NCBI RefSeq assembly: GCF_002929825.1
Contig: NZ_PJJN01000035.1
Location: forward strand, 186,001-250,000
Length of the DNA stretch: 64,000 nucleotides
Reading direction: 5' to 3'
Source: Cryobacterium sp. Y29
GTDB taxonomy: Bacteria > Actinomycetota > Actinomycetes > Actinomycetales > Microbacteriaceae
Below, one piece after another: positions 18,997 to 28,140 of this stretch; the first letter of the stretch is position 1; each line of letters opens with the position of its first letter. Position numbers and translations under genes: made by a program. The notes beneath the pieces are model-generated. The model ran no database searches and had not been told where the DNA came from. It was given only the letters and a program-made list of their open reading frames with translations.

Positions 18997-19841
18997 CGGG
19001 CTGGCAGTTCGCCTTCAGCCGACGCTGGGCGGGGTACCTGGCACTCGCCATTCTCTTCGCCGCAGTGTGTTCCGGGCTCGGCGTCTGGCAACTCGCCCGG
19101 CGTGATGAAGCCCTCACCGAGTTATTCAAGATTGAATCCAATTTTGACTCGGACCCCGTTCCCGTCGTCGAAGCGCTCCCCGACCTGACGGCCTTCGACG
19201 ACTCCCAGAAGTGGATGCCGGTGAAGCTTACCGGCACCTACCTCATCGACGAGGAACTGCTCGCGCGCAACCGCCCCCTCAACGTCAATCCGGGCTTTGA
19301 GGTGCTGACGCCGCTACTGCTTTCCGATGGCACGATTTTCATCGTCAACCGCGGTTGGCTGCCGACCGGCCAGGAGCAGGATGCTCCCGACACCGTCCCG
19401 GCACCGCCGAGCGGACCCGTCACCGTCGTAGCCCGGCTCAAAGCCGCCGAACCCGACCTGCCCGGTCGCACGGCGAGCGGTAACCAAGTGGCAACGATCA
19501 ACCTCACGTCTATTGCCGAGCGGCTCAACGCGCCGACCTACACCGGTGCATACGGCCTCATGGACTCGGAAAGTCCCGCGTCGAACGAGAAACGCCCGAT
19601 CGCTGTGGTCAAACCGATCCGCGACGAGGGCCCCCACCTGTCGTACGCCTTCCAGTGGTTTGTGTTCGGTCTGCTCGCCTTCATCGGCCTCGGCTGGGCA
19701 CTGCGCGAGGAATACCGCAGCGTGAATGCCGAAGATCCAGAAGAACGCGCACGCGCCGATGAGCGTGCCCGCAAGCGGGCGGCAAAACCGCGCGACGACG
19801 CGGAAATTGAAGATGCGCTGCTCGACCGCCAACTGACCTAG
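18993..19841 (+). CDS. SURF1-family cytochrome oxidase assembly protein
   Basis: A 282-residue membrane protein with an N-terminal helix (about 12-34, including LGVWQL), a large extracytoplasmic loop (residues 35-205, with NRGWLP) and a C-terminal helix (about 208-226, SYAFQWFVFGLLAFIGLGW), the defining SURF1 topology. SURF1 aids maturation of the heme a3 centre of cytochrome oxidase, in line with ctaA and ctaB 9-11 kb away. The C-terminal 45 residues are highly charged. Overlaps the previous gene by four bases. Confidence 0.88.
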   Translation: MTGWQFAFSRRWAGYLALAILFAAVCSGLGVWQLARRDEALTELFKIESNFDSDPVPVVEALPDLTAFDDSQKWMPVKLTGTYLIDEELLARNRPLNVNPGFEVLTPLLLSDGTIFIVNRGWLPTGQEQDAPDTVPAPPSGPVTVVARLKAAEPDLPGRTASGNQVATINLTSIAERLNAPTYTGAYGLMDSESPASNEKRPIAVVKPIRDEGPHLSYAFQWFVFGLLAFIGLGWALREEYRSVNAEDPEERARADERARKRAAKPRDDAEIEDALLDRQLT

Positions 19842-19854
19842 GTCAAAAGAATCG

Positions 19855-21129
19855 TCAGGCGACGTCGCGGCGGTGCTGCGGACTTTCGGTCGAACCCTGA
19901 CGTAGTTTTCCCCCGTGGGCGCCAAGCGCAAGAAGTCCACGGTAAACCGCGAGCAGCGACGCCGCTGACCGGGTCCACTTCAGGCCGAGCGCGTGTTCCC
20001 GCGCCGCCACCGAAAGCTGCCGCGCCCGCTGCGGATCGGTCAGTAGATGAGCGATCGCCTCGGCCCACACCAGTGGTTCACGCGACTCCAGGACCAGGCC
20101 GGTCACCCCGTCAGCAACGGCTTCACGAAGGCCGCCGGATGCTGCAGCGATGACGGGCACGCCGCTCGCGGCAGCTTCAAGAGCAACGAGCCCGTAGGTT
20201 TCCGAGTGAGACGGCACGAGCACGAGCCGGGCGCCCCGAAACAGGGCAGTCATATCGACCCGGGACTGTGGACCGATCAGCCCCAGCTGATCAGCGAACC
20301 CGACCTGCTCGGCGATCGCCCGCAATTCGTTAACGTAGCCGTCGTAGTCGGCCGAAGCCGCGCCTGCGACCAAGAGAGTCGGACGAATGGCCGCTGGCAC
20401 GGCCGCGACGGCGGCAATGGCCAGGTCGATACCTTTGAGTGGTTGCAGACGCGCTGCGACGAGAACGTAACCACGGTCATCGACTGGTGCCGCGAGATCC
20501 AGCGGCACGCCCGGTGAGAACATGCTGCTGTCGACACCGGGCGAAACAACGACCGTGCGTTGCACGGCGGCGCCCAGCCGACCAGTGATCGTCGCCGCCT
20601 CGGACGCACTGATCGCGACGAGTGAATCCGATTCACGGGCCAGCCACGCCTCGCCGAGCATCCGTCCTGGCGATTCGGCACGTTCCCCCGCTGAGAGCGG
20701 CGTTAAATCGTTGGCAGCGATGCTGTGGAAGCTTTGTACGTGCGGTACGCCCCACTTCCTGGCTACCGGCAGAGCGGCCATTCCGGAAAACCAGTGGTGC
20801 GAGTGGACGATGTCCCAGGGCGGTCGCGCCGCCAGTTGGGTCGAAAACTCCTCGATCCAATGTTCGTGGTCGCCCTTGTGCAGTGCAGTTGCCGGACCGG
20901 CGTCGAGAAACTCCAGGGTCACACCGGGTGCGAGCTGCCTGGCGGTTGGCTGATCGGCCGCTGATCGGCGGGTCAGAATGGTCACGGAGTGACCGAGGCC
21001 TGCAAGAGCTTCGGCTTGATGTCGTACGACGACGTTCATACCGCCAGCGTCACCGGCACCGGGATCAGCACCCGGTGAAGTGTGCATGCACACCAGCGCG
21101 ATGCGCAGTGATTTGTCGAGGGACAACAC
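19855..21129 (-). CDS. MshA-like glycosyltransferase (GT4)
   Basis: A 424-residue GT-B enzyme. The N-terminus carries DAGGMNVVVRHQAEAL, close to the DAGGMNVY motif of MshA (D-inositol-3-phosphate glycosyltransferase, first step of mycothiol synthesis). HSHHWFSG and the EX7E motif SETYGLVALEAAASGVPV follow. GTG start 21129 has GGAAGG six bases upstream. MshA is the most likely role because Actinobacteria use mycothiol, but related GT4 enzymes share the motif, so no symbol is given. It converges with SURF1, 13 bases apart. Confidence 0.78.
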   Translation of the reverse strand: MLSLDKSLRIALVCMHTSPGADPGAGDAGGMNVVVRHQAEALAGLGHSVTILTRRSAADQPTARQLAPGVTLEFLDAGPATALHKGDHEHWIEEFSTQLAARPPWDIVHSHHWFSGMAALPVARKWGVPHVQSFHSIAANDLTPLSAGERAESPGRMLGEAWLARESDSLVAISASEAATITGRLGAAVQRTVVVSPGVDSSMFSPGVPLDLAAPVDDRGYVLVAARLQPLKGIDLAIAAVAAVPAAIRPTLLVAGAASADYDGYVNELRAIAEQVGFADQLGLIGPQSRVDMTALFRGARLVLVPSHSETYGLVALEAAASGVPVIAAASGGLREAVADGVTGLVLESREPLVWAEAIAHLLTDPQRARQLSVAAREHALGLKWTRSAASLLAVYRGLLALGAHGGKLRQGSTESPQHRRDVA

Positions 21130-21182
21130 ACACCCTTCCTGTGAGTCGGATCCGATGAGGCTACGTCGAATTAGAGAATCAG

Positions 21183-22781
21183 TTAGGACAGCTCGATGAG
21201 GTCGAGGTAATCCTTGTTCCAGTGGTCTTCCGTACCTTCGGGCATGATCAACACGCGCTCCGGGTTGAGGGCCTGCACTGCGCCCTCATCATGGCTCACG
21301 AGCACAACCGCACCGGCGTAGTGCGCAAGAGCATCAAGGATTTCCTCGCGGCTGGCCGGGTCGAGGTTGTTAGTCGGCTCGTCCAGCAGCAGCACGTTGG
21401 CGCCGGAGACGACGATCATGGCCAGGGCAAGACGGGTCTTCTCACCGCCGGAGAGCACCCCGGCCGGCTTGGCGGAGTCGTCGCCAGTGAACAGGAACGA
21501 GCCGAGTACTCGGCGGGCTTCCATCTCGGTGATGCTGGGCGAGGAGGACACCATGTTCTCGAGCACGCTGCGGTTGACGTCGATCGTCTCGTGCTCCTGC
21601 GCGTAGTAGCCGATCCGCAGGCCGTGTCCGGGTTCGATCGAGCCGGTGTCAGATTCGTCGACACCGGCGAGCATGCGCAGGAGAGTGGTTTTTCCGGCCC
21701 CGTTGAGGCCGAGGATGACAACCTTGGATCCGCGGTCGATCGCGAGGTCGACGGCGGTGAAGATTTCCAGGGAACCGTAGCTCTTGGACAAGTCCTTGGC
21801 CATCAGCGGGGTTCGACCACACGGTGCCGGCTCGGGGAAACGCAACTTGGCGACGCGTTCCACGGCGCGCACGGCGTCGAGCCCGGAGAGAAGCTTCTCG
21901 GCTCGAGCAACCATCTGGTGAGCAGCAGCGGCCTTGCTGGCCTTAGCGCCAAACCTGGCAGCCTGCAACTGCAGGGTTGAGGCCTTTTTCTCGGCGTTGG
22001 AGCGTTCCTTCTTACGGCGGTCGGCATCCGCCGTGCGCTGCAGCAGGTAGTTCTTCCAGTTCATGTTGTAAATGTCGATCATCATGCGGTTCGCATCAAG
22101 GTAGAAGACGCGGTTGACCGTCTCTCCGACGAGCTCGATGTCGTGGCTGATGATGATGCAGCCGCCCTTGTAATTCTTGACGAACTCGCGCAGCCAGGCC
22201 ACGGAGTCGGCATCGAGGTGGTTGGTGGGTTCGTCGAGAATCATCATCTCGGCGGCCGAGAACAAGATGCGGGCCAGTTCGATCCGGCGACGCTGACCAC
22301 CGGAGAGGGTACTGAGGGCCTGGTCGAGGATATGGTCGGGCAGTTTCAAGTTGCTAGCGATCGATGCGGCTTCGGCCTCAGCCGAATAACCGCCCAAACC
22401 ATTGAACTCATCCGTCAGGCGACCATACTTTTTCATGGCGGCGGCACTGATCTTGGGATCAGGGTCAGCCATGGCCAGGCTGGACTCGTGCATGCCGAGG
22501 GCAATGGTGCCGAGGCCGCGCGCATCCAGAATGCGGGTGCGGGCGAGCATGGTCGGGTCACCCGCACGGGGGTCCTGGGGCAGGTAGCCAATTTCACCGG
22601 AATGGCTGATCGAACCCTTGGTCGGGTTGGTCTCCCCCGCGAGCGTCTTCGTCAGGGTCGTCTTGCCCGCTCCGTTACGACCGACGAGGCCGATCTTGTC
22701 GCCGCTCGCGACGCGGAAGTTGACGCCCTCCATGAGCACGCGGGCTCCAACGCGGATTTCGAGATCTTGCACGTTGAGCAC
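21183..22781 (-). CDS. ABC-F family ATP-binding protein
   Basis: A 532-residue protein with two ABC domains joined by a charged linker (about 245-300) and no membrane segment, the ABC-F pattern. First domain: GRNGAGKTT, LSGGQRRRIELAR, MILDEPTNHLD. Second: GLNGAGKTT, LSGGEKTRLALA, LLLDEPTNNLD. ABC-F proteins act on the ribosome, either as housekeeping translation factors or as antibiotic-resistance factors; nothing here argues for resistance. GTG start. Confidence 0.9.
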   Translation of the reverse strand: MLNVQDLEIRVGARVLMEGVNFRVASGDKIGLVGRNGAGKTTLTKTLAGETNPTKGSISHSGEIGYLPQDPRAGDPTMLARTRILDARGLGTIALGMHESSLAMADPDPKISAAAMKKYGRLTDEFNGLGGYSAEAEAASIASNLKLPDHILDQALSTLSGGQRRRIELARILFSAAEMMILDEPTNHLDADSVAWLREFVKNYKGGCIIISHDIELVGETVNRVFYLDANRMMIDIYNMNWKNYLLQRTADADRRKKERSNAEKKASTLQLQAARFGAKASKAAAAHQMVARAEKLLSGLDAVRAVERVAKLRFPEPAPCGRTPLMAKDLSKSYGSLEIFTAVDLAIDRGSKVVILGLNGAGKTTLLRMLAGVDESDTGSIEPGHGLRIGYYAQEHETIDVNRSVLENMVSSSPSITEMEARRVLGSFLFTGDDSAKPAGVLSGGEKTRLALAMIVVSGANVLLLDEPTNNLDPASREEILDALAHYAGAVVLVSHDEGAVQALNPERVLIMPEGTEDHWNKDYLDLIELS

Positions 22782-22888
22782 AGCAATAGTCCATTCGAGG
22801 TGTGTATTCGGAGGTGAAGTCTAGGTGGGCCAAAGCGGTCCAACTCACTAGTATATTTGCCTTCAGGCTGTGCTCGGCACACGGGCTC

Positions 22889-23536
22889 CTAGAGCAATGC
22901 GGCCAGAAGCGATTTTTCGAGCCAGTTCAGGTACGCTTCGGTCGACCATCCCAGGGACAGTACGAGGGTACGGAAGGTGTGCGGATGGGCCAGCGCCCAC
23001 ATCGTTGCCGCCGCCTCATGGTCACTCAGCCCCCCGCTATAGATCAGCCCCGCGCGCAGACCTCGCTTCTCTCGCAGTGCAGCTGCCACCTCACCAAAGC
23101 CGTGCAGCCGGGCCGCGTCACGCTTCTGCTCGAATTCCCCCACATCCGGATCGACCACGGCCGCTTCGCTGACAATGCGCAAGATTCCTGAAGTGCGCTC
23201 ATTCACCAGTGCGCTCGACCGAGCCACAATGCGAATAACCTCGGTTGCCGTGCGCGCCGCGGCAATGCGTTCCCGGGTGGCCCCGGATAGCAGCGCCGGC
23301 GCCCCCGGTTCTGCAGCGACTCGATCAAGTACCGCCGCCAACAGTTCGGCCTTCGACCCCACCGAGTTGTAGATGGTCTGCACAACCACGCCAGCCTCCC
23401 CCGCGATTGCCGACACCGATGTGCCGACATACCCGCGCTCGAGCATCAGCCTTCCCGCCGCCATTACGATCTCAGCCCGCGTGCTCGCCGCCTGGGCAGC
23501 CCGCCGCCGGACCACGCTATTTTCCCCGATATCCAT
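22889..23536 (-). CDS. TetR-family transcriptional regulator
   Basis: A 215-residue repressor-type protein with an N-terminal helix-turn-helix (about residues 20-65, GRLMLERGYVGTSVSAIAGEAGVVVQTIY is the core in pieces) and a variable ligand domain. No SD: -10-like TATGCT lies six bases before the ATG and within a palindrome, so autoregulation of a leaderless mRNA is likely. Regulated genes may be its neighbours, the ABC-F gene 107 bases downstream or the suf operon, but no ligand is evident. Confidence 0.87.
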   Translation of the reverse strand: MDIGENSVVRRRAAQAASTRAEIVMAAGRLMLERGYVGTSVSAIAGEAGVVVQTIYNSVGSKAELLAAVLDRVAAEPGAPALLSGATRERIAAARTATEVIRIVARSSALVNERTSGILRIVSEAAVVDPDVGEFEQKRDAARLHGFGEVAAALREKRGLRAGLIYSGGLSDHEAAATMWALAHPHTFRTLVLSLGWSTEAYLNWLEKSLLAALL

Positions 23537-23541
23537 GTTTG

Positions 23542-23556
23542 TAGCATACCATTCTA
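23542..23556. promoter_or_regulatory. candidate TetR operator over its own -10 box
   Basis: TAGCATACCATTCTA, with symmetrical TAG.AT and AT.CTA halves, six bases from the tetR start and containing the -10 box TATGCT (23543-23548, minus strand). Confidence 0.5.
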
Positions 23557-23622
23557 GTCAGTGGAGTTGCCCTCTAATTACGGATGGTTGACGGGCACGC
23601 TTCGCTCTGGACAGGCAACGGA

Positions 23623-23654
23623 AAAGCCCCGCCTGCTGGTACAGGCGGGGCTTT
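23623..23654 (-). terminator. intrinsic terminator of suf operon
   Basis: Stem AAAGCCCCGCCTG with its exact complement and a 6-base loop, followed on the minus strand by CTTTTCC. It lies 15 bases past the sufT stop. Confidence 0.85.
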
Positions 23655-23669
23655 CAAGTCGAACAGAAG

Positions 23670-23999
23670 TCACATCGCGAAGCCGAGGGCGCGCATCATG
23701 TCGCGGCCGTCGTCGGTGATCTTTTCGGGACCCCACGGCGGCATCCAGACCCAGTTGATGCGGAACTGGTCGACGACACCATCCAGCGCCTCAGCCGTCT
23801 GCTCCTCGAGCACATCGGTCAACGGGCAGCCGGCCGAAGTGAGGGTCATGTGGATGATGAGCGCATTATTCTCATCGTCCCAGCCGAGGTCGTAGATGAG
23901 CCCGAGGTCAACGACATTGATGCCGAGCTCCGGGTCCATGACGTCTTTAAGAGCCTCTTCGATTTCATCGAAGCGCGCCGGGCTCAGTGTTGAAACCAT
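23670..23999 (-). CDS. sufT: MIP18/PaaD-like Fe-S assembly factor (SufT)
   Basis: A 109-residue DUF59 protein with DPELGINVVDLGLIYDL and the conserved Cys in TSAGCPLTD. SufT-type proteins help mature iron-sulfur proteins, probably in cluster delivery. It is the last gene of the suf operon, only four bases after sufC, and is followed by a strong terminator. Confidence 0.88.
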   Translation of the reverse strand: MVSTLSPARFDEIEEALKDVMDPELGINVVDLGLIYDLGWDDENNALIIHMTLTSAGCPLTDVLEEQTAEALDGVVDQFRINWVWMPPWGPEKITDDGRDMMRALGFAM

Positions 24000-24003
24000 A
24001 GCT

Positions 24004-24768
24004 TTAGCCTACGTTCGACGGGACGAGAAAGCGATCGTAGCCCTCGTCCTCGAGGCGATCAGCGAGCTCAGGGCCGCCTTGTTCGGCGATACGGCCATTG
24101 ACGAAGACGTGCACGAAGTCCGGGTGGATGTACCGCAGGATACGCGTGTAGTGCGTGATGAGGAGCAATCCGAGGCCGGTGTTGGTTTTGGCGCGGTTGA
24201 CACCCTCCGACACGATTTTGAGGGCGTCAACGTCGAGGCCGGAGTCGGTCTCATCGAGCACGGCGAACTTGGGCTTGAGGAGTTCGAGCTGGAGAATCTC
24301 GTTACGCTTCTTCTCACCGCCGGAAAAGCCCTCATTGACGTTGCGCTCGGCGAAAGCCTTGTCCATGCGCAGGTCAGTCATGGCCTGGCGCACATCCTTG
24401 ATCCACGTGCGGATTGGCGGGGCTTCACCCTCAATGGCAGTCTTGGCGGTGCGGAGGAAGTTGGTGACGGTCACACCGGGAATCTCGACCGGGTACTGCA
24501 TGGCAAGGAACAGACCGGCGCGAGCACGGGCATCCACTGTCATTTTGAGCACTTCGGCGCCGTCGAGCAGAATGGAGCCGCTCTCGACGTGATACTTGGG
24601 GTGGCCGGCGATCGTGTAGGCGAGGGTGGACTTGCCTGAGCCGTTCGGGCCCATGATGGCGTGGATCTCGCCCTCGTTGATGGACAGGTTGACGCCGCGC
24701 AGAATCTGCTTGGTGCCCTGGTCGGTCTCGACGCTGACGTGCAGGTCTTTGATCTCAAGAACAGACAT
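24004..24768 (-). CDS. sufC: Fe-S cluster assembly ATPase SufC
   Basis: A 254-residue ABC ATPase that drives the SufBCD scaffold. Walker A GPNGSGKST, the SufC signature FSGGEKKRNEI, and the Walker B variant VLDETDSGLD are diagnostic. ATG 24768 gives the family N-terminus MSVLEIKDLHV; ATG 24777, three residues upstream, is also possible since AAGGG sits just before it. Between the Rieske gene and sufT. Confidence 0.94.
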   Translation of the reverse strand: MSVLEIKDLHVSVETDQGTKQILRGVNLSINEGEIHAIMGPNGSGKSTLAYTIAGHPKYHVESGSILLDGAEVLKMTVDARARAGLFLAMQYPVEIPGVTVTNFLRTAKTAIEGEAPPIRTWIKDVRQAMTDLRMDKAFAERNVNEGFSGGEKKRNEILQLELLKPKFAVLDETDSGLDVDALKIVSEGVNRAKTNTGLGLLLITHYTRILRYIHPDFVHVFVNGRIAEQGGPELADRLEDEGYDRFLVPSNVG

Positions 24769-24834
24769 GAATGTCATATTCCCTTCTGAATTTGGCTTGA
24801 ATGGCTGGTGGGGCGGTCGTTACGTGAGACAGAC

Positions 24835-25161
24835 TCAGACCGCGACAGTTACGGAAGGATCGACGAAGATGAAACCGTCGATGAGCTCAACGTTGTAAAC
24901 CGGGACCGGGTCATAGGCCGGCAAGGACAGCGGCTTTCCGGTGGTGAGGGAGAACATCGAACCGTGGGCCCAGCACTCGAGAGTCTGGCCCTCCACGAAT
25001 CCCTCAGACAAGGAGATATCTCCGTGCGTGCACGTGTCTCCGATGGCGAAGACATCACCGGCGGCATCACGCACGAGGGCGATGGCGACCCCGTCGATTT
25101 CGACCTTGACGGCCTGGTTTACTTCGAGCTCATCGAGAGCGCAGATCTTCGTTGCGGTCAT
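24835..25161 (-). CDS. Rieske [2Fe-2S] ferredoxin-like protein
   Basis: A 108-residue Rieske protein with CTHGDISLS and CWAHGSMFSL (C-x-H and C-x2-H ligands). It looks like the ferredoxin component of non-heme iron oxygenases, but its place inside the suf operon, one base after the sufD stop, points to electron supply for Fe-S assembly or to a client protein. Common in actinobacterial suf operons; the exact role is unproven. Confidence 0.87.
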   Translation of the reverse strand: MTATKICALDELEVNQAVKVEIDGVAIALVRDAAGDVFAIGDTCTHGDISLSEGFVEGQTLECWAHGSMFSLTTGKPLSLPAYDPVPVYNVELIDGFIFVDPSVTVAV

Positions 25162-25163
25162 GC

Positions 25164-26411
25164 TTACTTGTCGTCCGTTCCAATAAGTTCCGCTTCGATT
25201 GCGACTTGCAACCGAGCTTCGAGTTCGGGGGAACCAATCTGCTGCACGACCTCGGTGAGGAATCCGCGCACGACCAGCCGCCGCGCTTCTTCTTCGGTGA
25301 TACCGCGAGCCTGCAGATAAAACAGTTGCTCGTCGTCGAACCGTCCCGTGGCACTGGCGTGGCCGGCCCCGACGATGTCGCCGGTTTCGATTTCCAGATT
25401 GGGGATGGAATCGGCGCGGGTGCCCTCGCTGAGTACGAGGTTGCGGTTCTGCTCATAGCTATCGGTGCCGGCAGCCTTGTTGCCGATCAGTACATCGCCG
25501 ATCCAGACCGTTCGTGCGTCCTGGCCCTGCAGCGCGCCTTTGTAATTGACCCGGCTGCGGCTCTTCGGCGCGTCGTGGAAGACGTACACCTGTTGCTCGA
25601 GGTGCTGACCGGCATCCGCGAAGTACAGCCCGAGGAGCAGCGTGTCGGAGCCAGGTCCGGCAAGCCGCACCGAGGGGTTGACCCGAACGATGCTGCCACC
25701 CAGGGAGACGACGACATGCTTGAGGCGGGCGTCACGGCCGACGGATGCGAAATGGTTGGCCAGATGCACCGCCGAGTCGTCCCATTCCTGAAGCGAGACG
25801 ACCGTGAGGTTCGCGGACTCGCCGAGGATGATCTCGACGTTTTCGCTGAGTCGAGCCTCGCCCGTGTTCTGCAGGATAACCGTGGCCTGGCTGAACGGCT
25901 TGGCCTCGATGATCGTGTGGGCGCCGCGGGCGGAGTTGCCAAGAACCGATCGCGTGACCGTGATCTCCTTAGCTTCCTCGCCGCTCACCGTGATGGCGAG
26001 AGCCTCATCGAACACGGACCAGGCATTCGCGGCTGCGCGTTCCTCCGGCAGGCCAGCGGTGCCGATGCGGGCATCCGTTCGGGGTACCCATGCGACGGAA
26101 ATGTCCGCTGATGGCGTGGACTCGACCTCGTAGCGGGAGCCGTTGAGTTCACCGGCCGTGAGGTCGGTGAACTTCGCGACGGGCGAGAGCTTCCAGACGG
26201 CTTCGCGGCCGGAGACGGCCTCGAAATCGGCTACGTTGACGCTCTTGAATCGGTCCGAGCGGGTTTGCACCGGAACGTAGCCGAAACGACCGTCCGAGTG
26301 TTCCGTAATGCCGTGCTGGCCGGGCGACAGGGCCGACGAACCGGCAGCGGGTGTGGATGGTGCGGGCACAGTTTTTGAAGCGCTCTTCGAAAGCGCTGAA
26401 GCGGCGGACAT
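25164..26411 (-). CDS. sufD: Fe-S cluster assembly protein SufD
   Basis: A 415-residue scaffold subunit of SufBCD with the beta-helix core typical of SufB/D (EAKPFSQATVILQNTGEARLSENVEI and neighbours) and the C-terminal LVVRGFLTEV. It begins with about 25 Ala/Ser-rich residues before the fold. The ATG directly abuts the sufB stop. It binds SufC and SufB; paralogous to SufB, but lacks the SufB-specific Cys pattern. Confidence 0.93.
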   Translation of the reverse strand: MSAASALSKSASKTVPAPSTPAAGSSALSPGQHGITEHSDGRFGYVPVQTRSDRFKSVNVADFEAVSGREAVWKLSPVAKFTDLTAGELNGSRYEVESTPSADISVAWVPRTDARIGTAGLPEERAAANAWSVFDEALAITVSGEEAKEITVTRSVLGNSARGAHTIIEAKPFSQATVILQNTGEARLSENVEIILGESANLTVVSLQEWDDSAVHLANHFASVGRDARLKHVVVSLGGSIVRVNPSVRLAGPGSDTLLLGLYFADAGQHLEQQVYVFHDAPKSRSRVNYKGALQGQDARTVWIGDVLIGNKAAGTDSYEQNRNLVLSEGTRADSIPNLEIETGDIVGAGHASATGRFDDEQLFYLQARGITEEEARRLVVRGFLTEVVQQIGSPELEARLQVAIEAELIGTDDK

Positions 26412-27830
26412 TTAGCCGACGGATCCTTCCATGCCCATTTCAATGAGCTTGTTGAGTTCAAGGGCGTACTCCATCGGGAGCTCCCGAGCGATTGGTTCGA
26501 TGAATCCGCGAACGATCATGGCCATGGCCTCGTCTTCGGGCATGCCTCGGCTCATCAGGTAGAACAACTGTTCTTCGCTGACGCGGGAGACGGTGGCTTC
26601 GTGGCCGAGTTGCACGTCGTCCACCCGAATGTCGATAGACGGGTAGGTGTCGGAACGTGACTGGGTGTCGACCAGCAGTGCATCACAGCGCACGGTGTTG
26701 GCGGAGTGATGTGCCGAGGCATCCACTCGGACCTCACCCCGGTACCCGCTTCGCCCGCCACCGCGCGCGATGGACTTGGAGACGATAGAGGACTGCGTGT
26801 ACGGAGCCATGTGGATCATTTTGGCGCCGGCGTCCTGGTGCTGCCCGGGACCGGCGAAGGCCACGGAGAGGGTTTCGCCCTTGGCGTGCTCACCCATCAG
26901 GTAGATGGACGGGTACTTCATGGTGACCTTGGAGCCGATGTTTCCGTCGATCCATTCCATCGTGGCGCCTTCGCCGGCCGTGGCCCGCTTGGTGACGAGG
27001 TTGTAGACGTTGTTTGACCAGTTCTGGATGGTCGTGTAACGAACGCGAGCGTTTTTCTTCACGACGATCTCGACGACAGCGGAGTGCAGCGAGTCAGACT
27101 TGTAGATCGGGGCGGTGCAGCCCTCGATGTAGTGCACGTAGCTGCCCTCGTCGGCGATGATCAGCGTGCGCTCGAACTGGCCCATGTTTTCCGTGTTGAT
27201 GCGGAAATAGGCCTGCAACGGAATCTCTACGTGCACGCCGGGCGGCACGTAGACGAAGGATCCGCCAGACCACACGGCTGTGTTGAGCGCAGCGAACTTG
27301 TTGTCGCCGGAGGGAATGATGGTGCCGAAGTACTCTTCGAAGAACTCGGGGTGCTCCTTGAGTGCCGTGTCGGTGTCCATGAAGATGACGCCTTGGGCTG
27401 CGAGTTCTTCATTGATCTGGTGGTAAACCACTTCAGACTCGTACTGGGCTGCCACACCGGAGACGAGGCGTTGGCGCTCGGCTTCGGGAATCCCGAGCTT
27501 CTCGTAGGTGTTTTTGATGTCGTCGGGCAGGTCTTCCCAGGTTTGGGCCTGCTTCTCCGTCGACCGCACGAAGTACTTGATGTTGTCGAAATCGATCTCG
27601 GAAAGATCGGCTCCCCAGGTGGGCATGGGCTTGCGTTCAAACAGCTGCAGGGCTTTCAGCCGACGCTGCAGCATCCAATCCGGCTCGGATTTCAGGTTCG
27701 AGATGTCTGTGACGACCTCGGGAGAAATGCCACGGCGCGCGGATGCGCCGGCCTTGTCTGAATCGGCCCACCCGAATTCGTAGGTGCCAATCCCCTCAAG
27801 GTCGGGACGGTCGAGCAGGACATCCGACAT
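26412..27830 (-). CDS. sufB: Fe-S cluster assembly protein SufB
   Basis: A 472-residue main scaffold on which the cluster forms. [21 protein letters not shown] and [10 protein letters not shown] are SufB hallmarks, and the C-terminus has [24 protein letters not shown] in adjacent segments. Start ATG 27830 follows AGAGG. First gene of the operon sufB-sufD-Rieske-sufC-sufT; no sufR, sufS or sufU gene is present on either side. Confidence 0.95.
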   Translation of the reverse strand: MSDVLLDRPDLEGIGTYEFGWADSDKAGASARRGISPEVVTDISNLKSEPDWMLQRRLKALQLFERKPMPTWGADLSEIDFDNIKYFVRSTEKQAQTWEDLPDDIKNTYEKLGIPEAERQRLVSGVAAQYESEVVYHQINEELAAQGVIFMDTDTALKEHPEFFEEYFGTIIPSGDNKFAALNTAVWSGGSFVYVPPGVHVEIPLQAYFRINTENMGQFERTLIIADEGSYVHYIEGCTAPIYKSDSLHSAVVEIVVKKNARVRYTTIQNWSNNVYNLVTKRATAGEGATMEWIDGNIGSKVTMKYPSIYLMGEHAKGETLSVAFAGPGQHQDAGAKMIHMAPYTQSSIVSKSIARGGGRSGYRGEVRVDASAHHSANTVRCDALLVDTQSRSDTYPSIDIRVDDVQLGHEATVSRVSEEQLFYLMSRGMPEDEAMAMIVRGFIEPIARELPMEYALELNKLIEMGMEGSVG

Positions 27831-28140
27831 ATTTACCTCTTCTCTACCCAGCACAACCCGGATATTAGTCCGGTGATTCCCGGGCGATCTCAGAGGAGAC
27901 CACGGGGAACGGGTTGTGTGGACAGCTACATTGCGTACCTAGAATATTCATAGAGCAAAACCGACCCCGAGTCGACAGTGCCCATTCGGCCACTGTTCGA
28001 TTCCGGTCGACCTCGTGCAGTCACTACGACCGTAAGAGAGTTCTCCATGTAGATCCTAATTCTACAGGTTGAACGGCAGGATACGCGTGCTTGCCGGTTG
28101 ATTCACATTTGCACAGGGCACAATCAGAAAGCACGCGATC
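27831..28140. promoter_or_regulatory. sufB-ctaA divergent intergenic region with two dyads
   Basis: 310 bases without a gene. At 27858-27873, CCGGA-6-TCCGG overlaps a minus-strand -10-like TAATAT (27862-27867), placed for control of sufB. At 28048-28066, TGTAGA-7-TCTACA lies 74 bases before ctaA and may be a ctaA operator. Neither matches a regulator site I can name. Confidence 0.5.

Noticed and set aside
24835-25161. part of a Rieske dioxygenase system
   Set aside because: No oxygenase subunit nearby; one base from sufD inside the suf operon.
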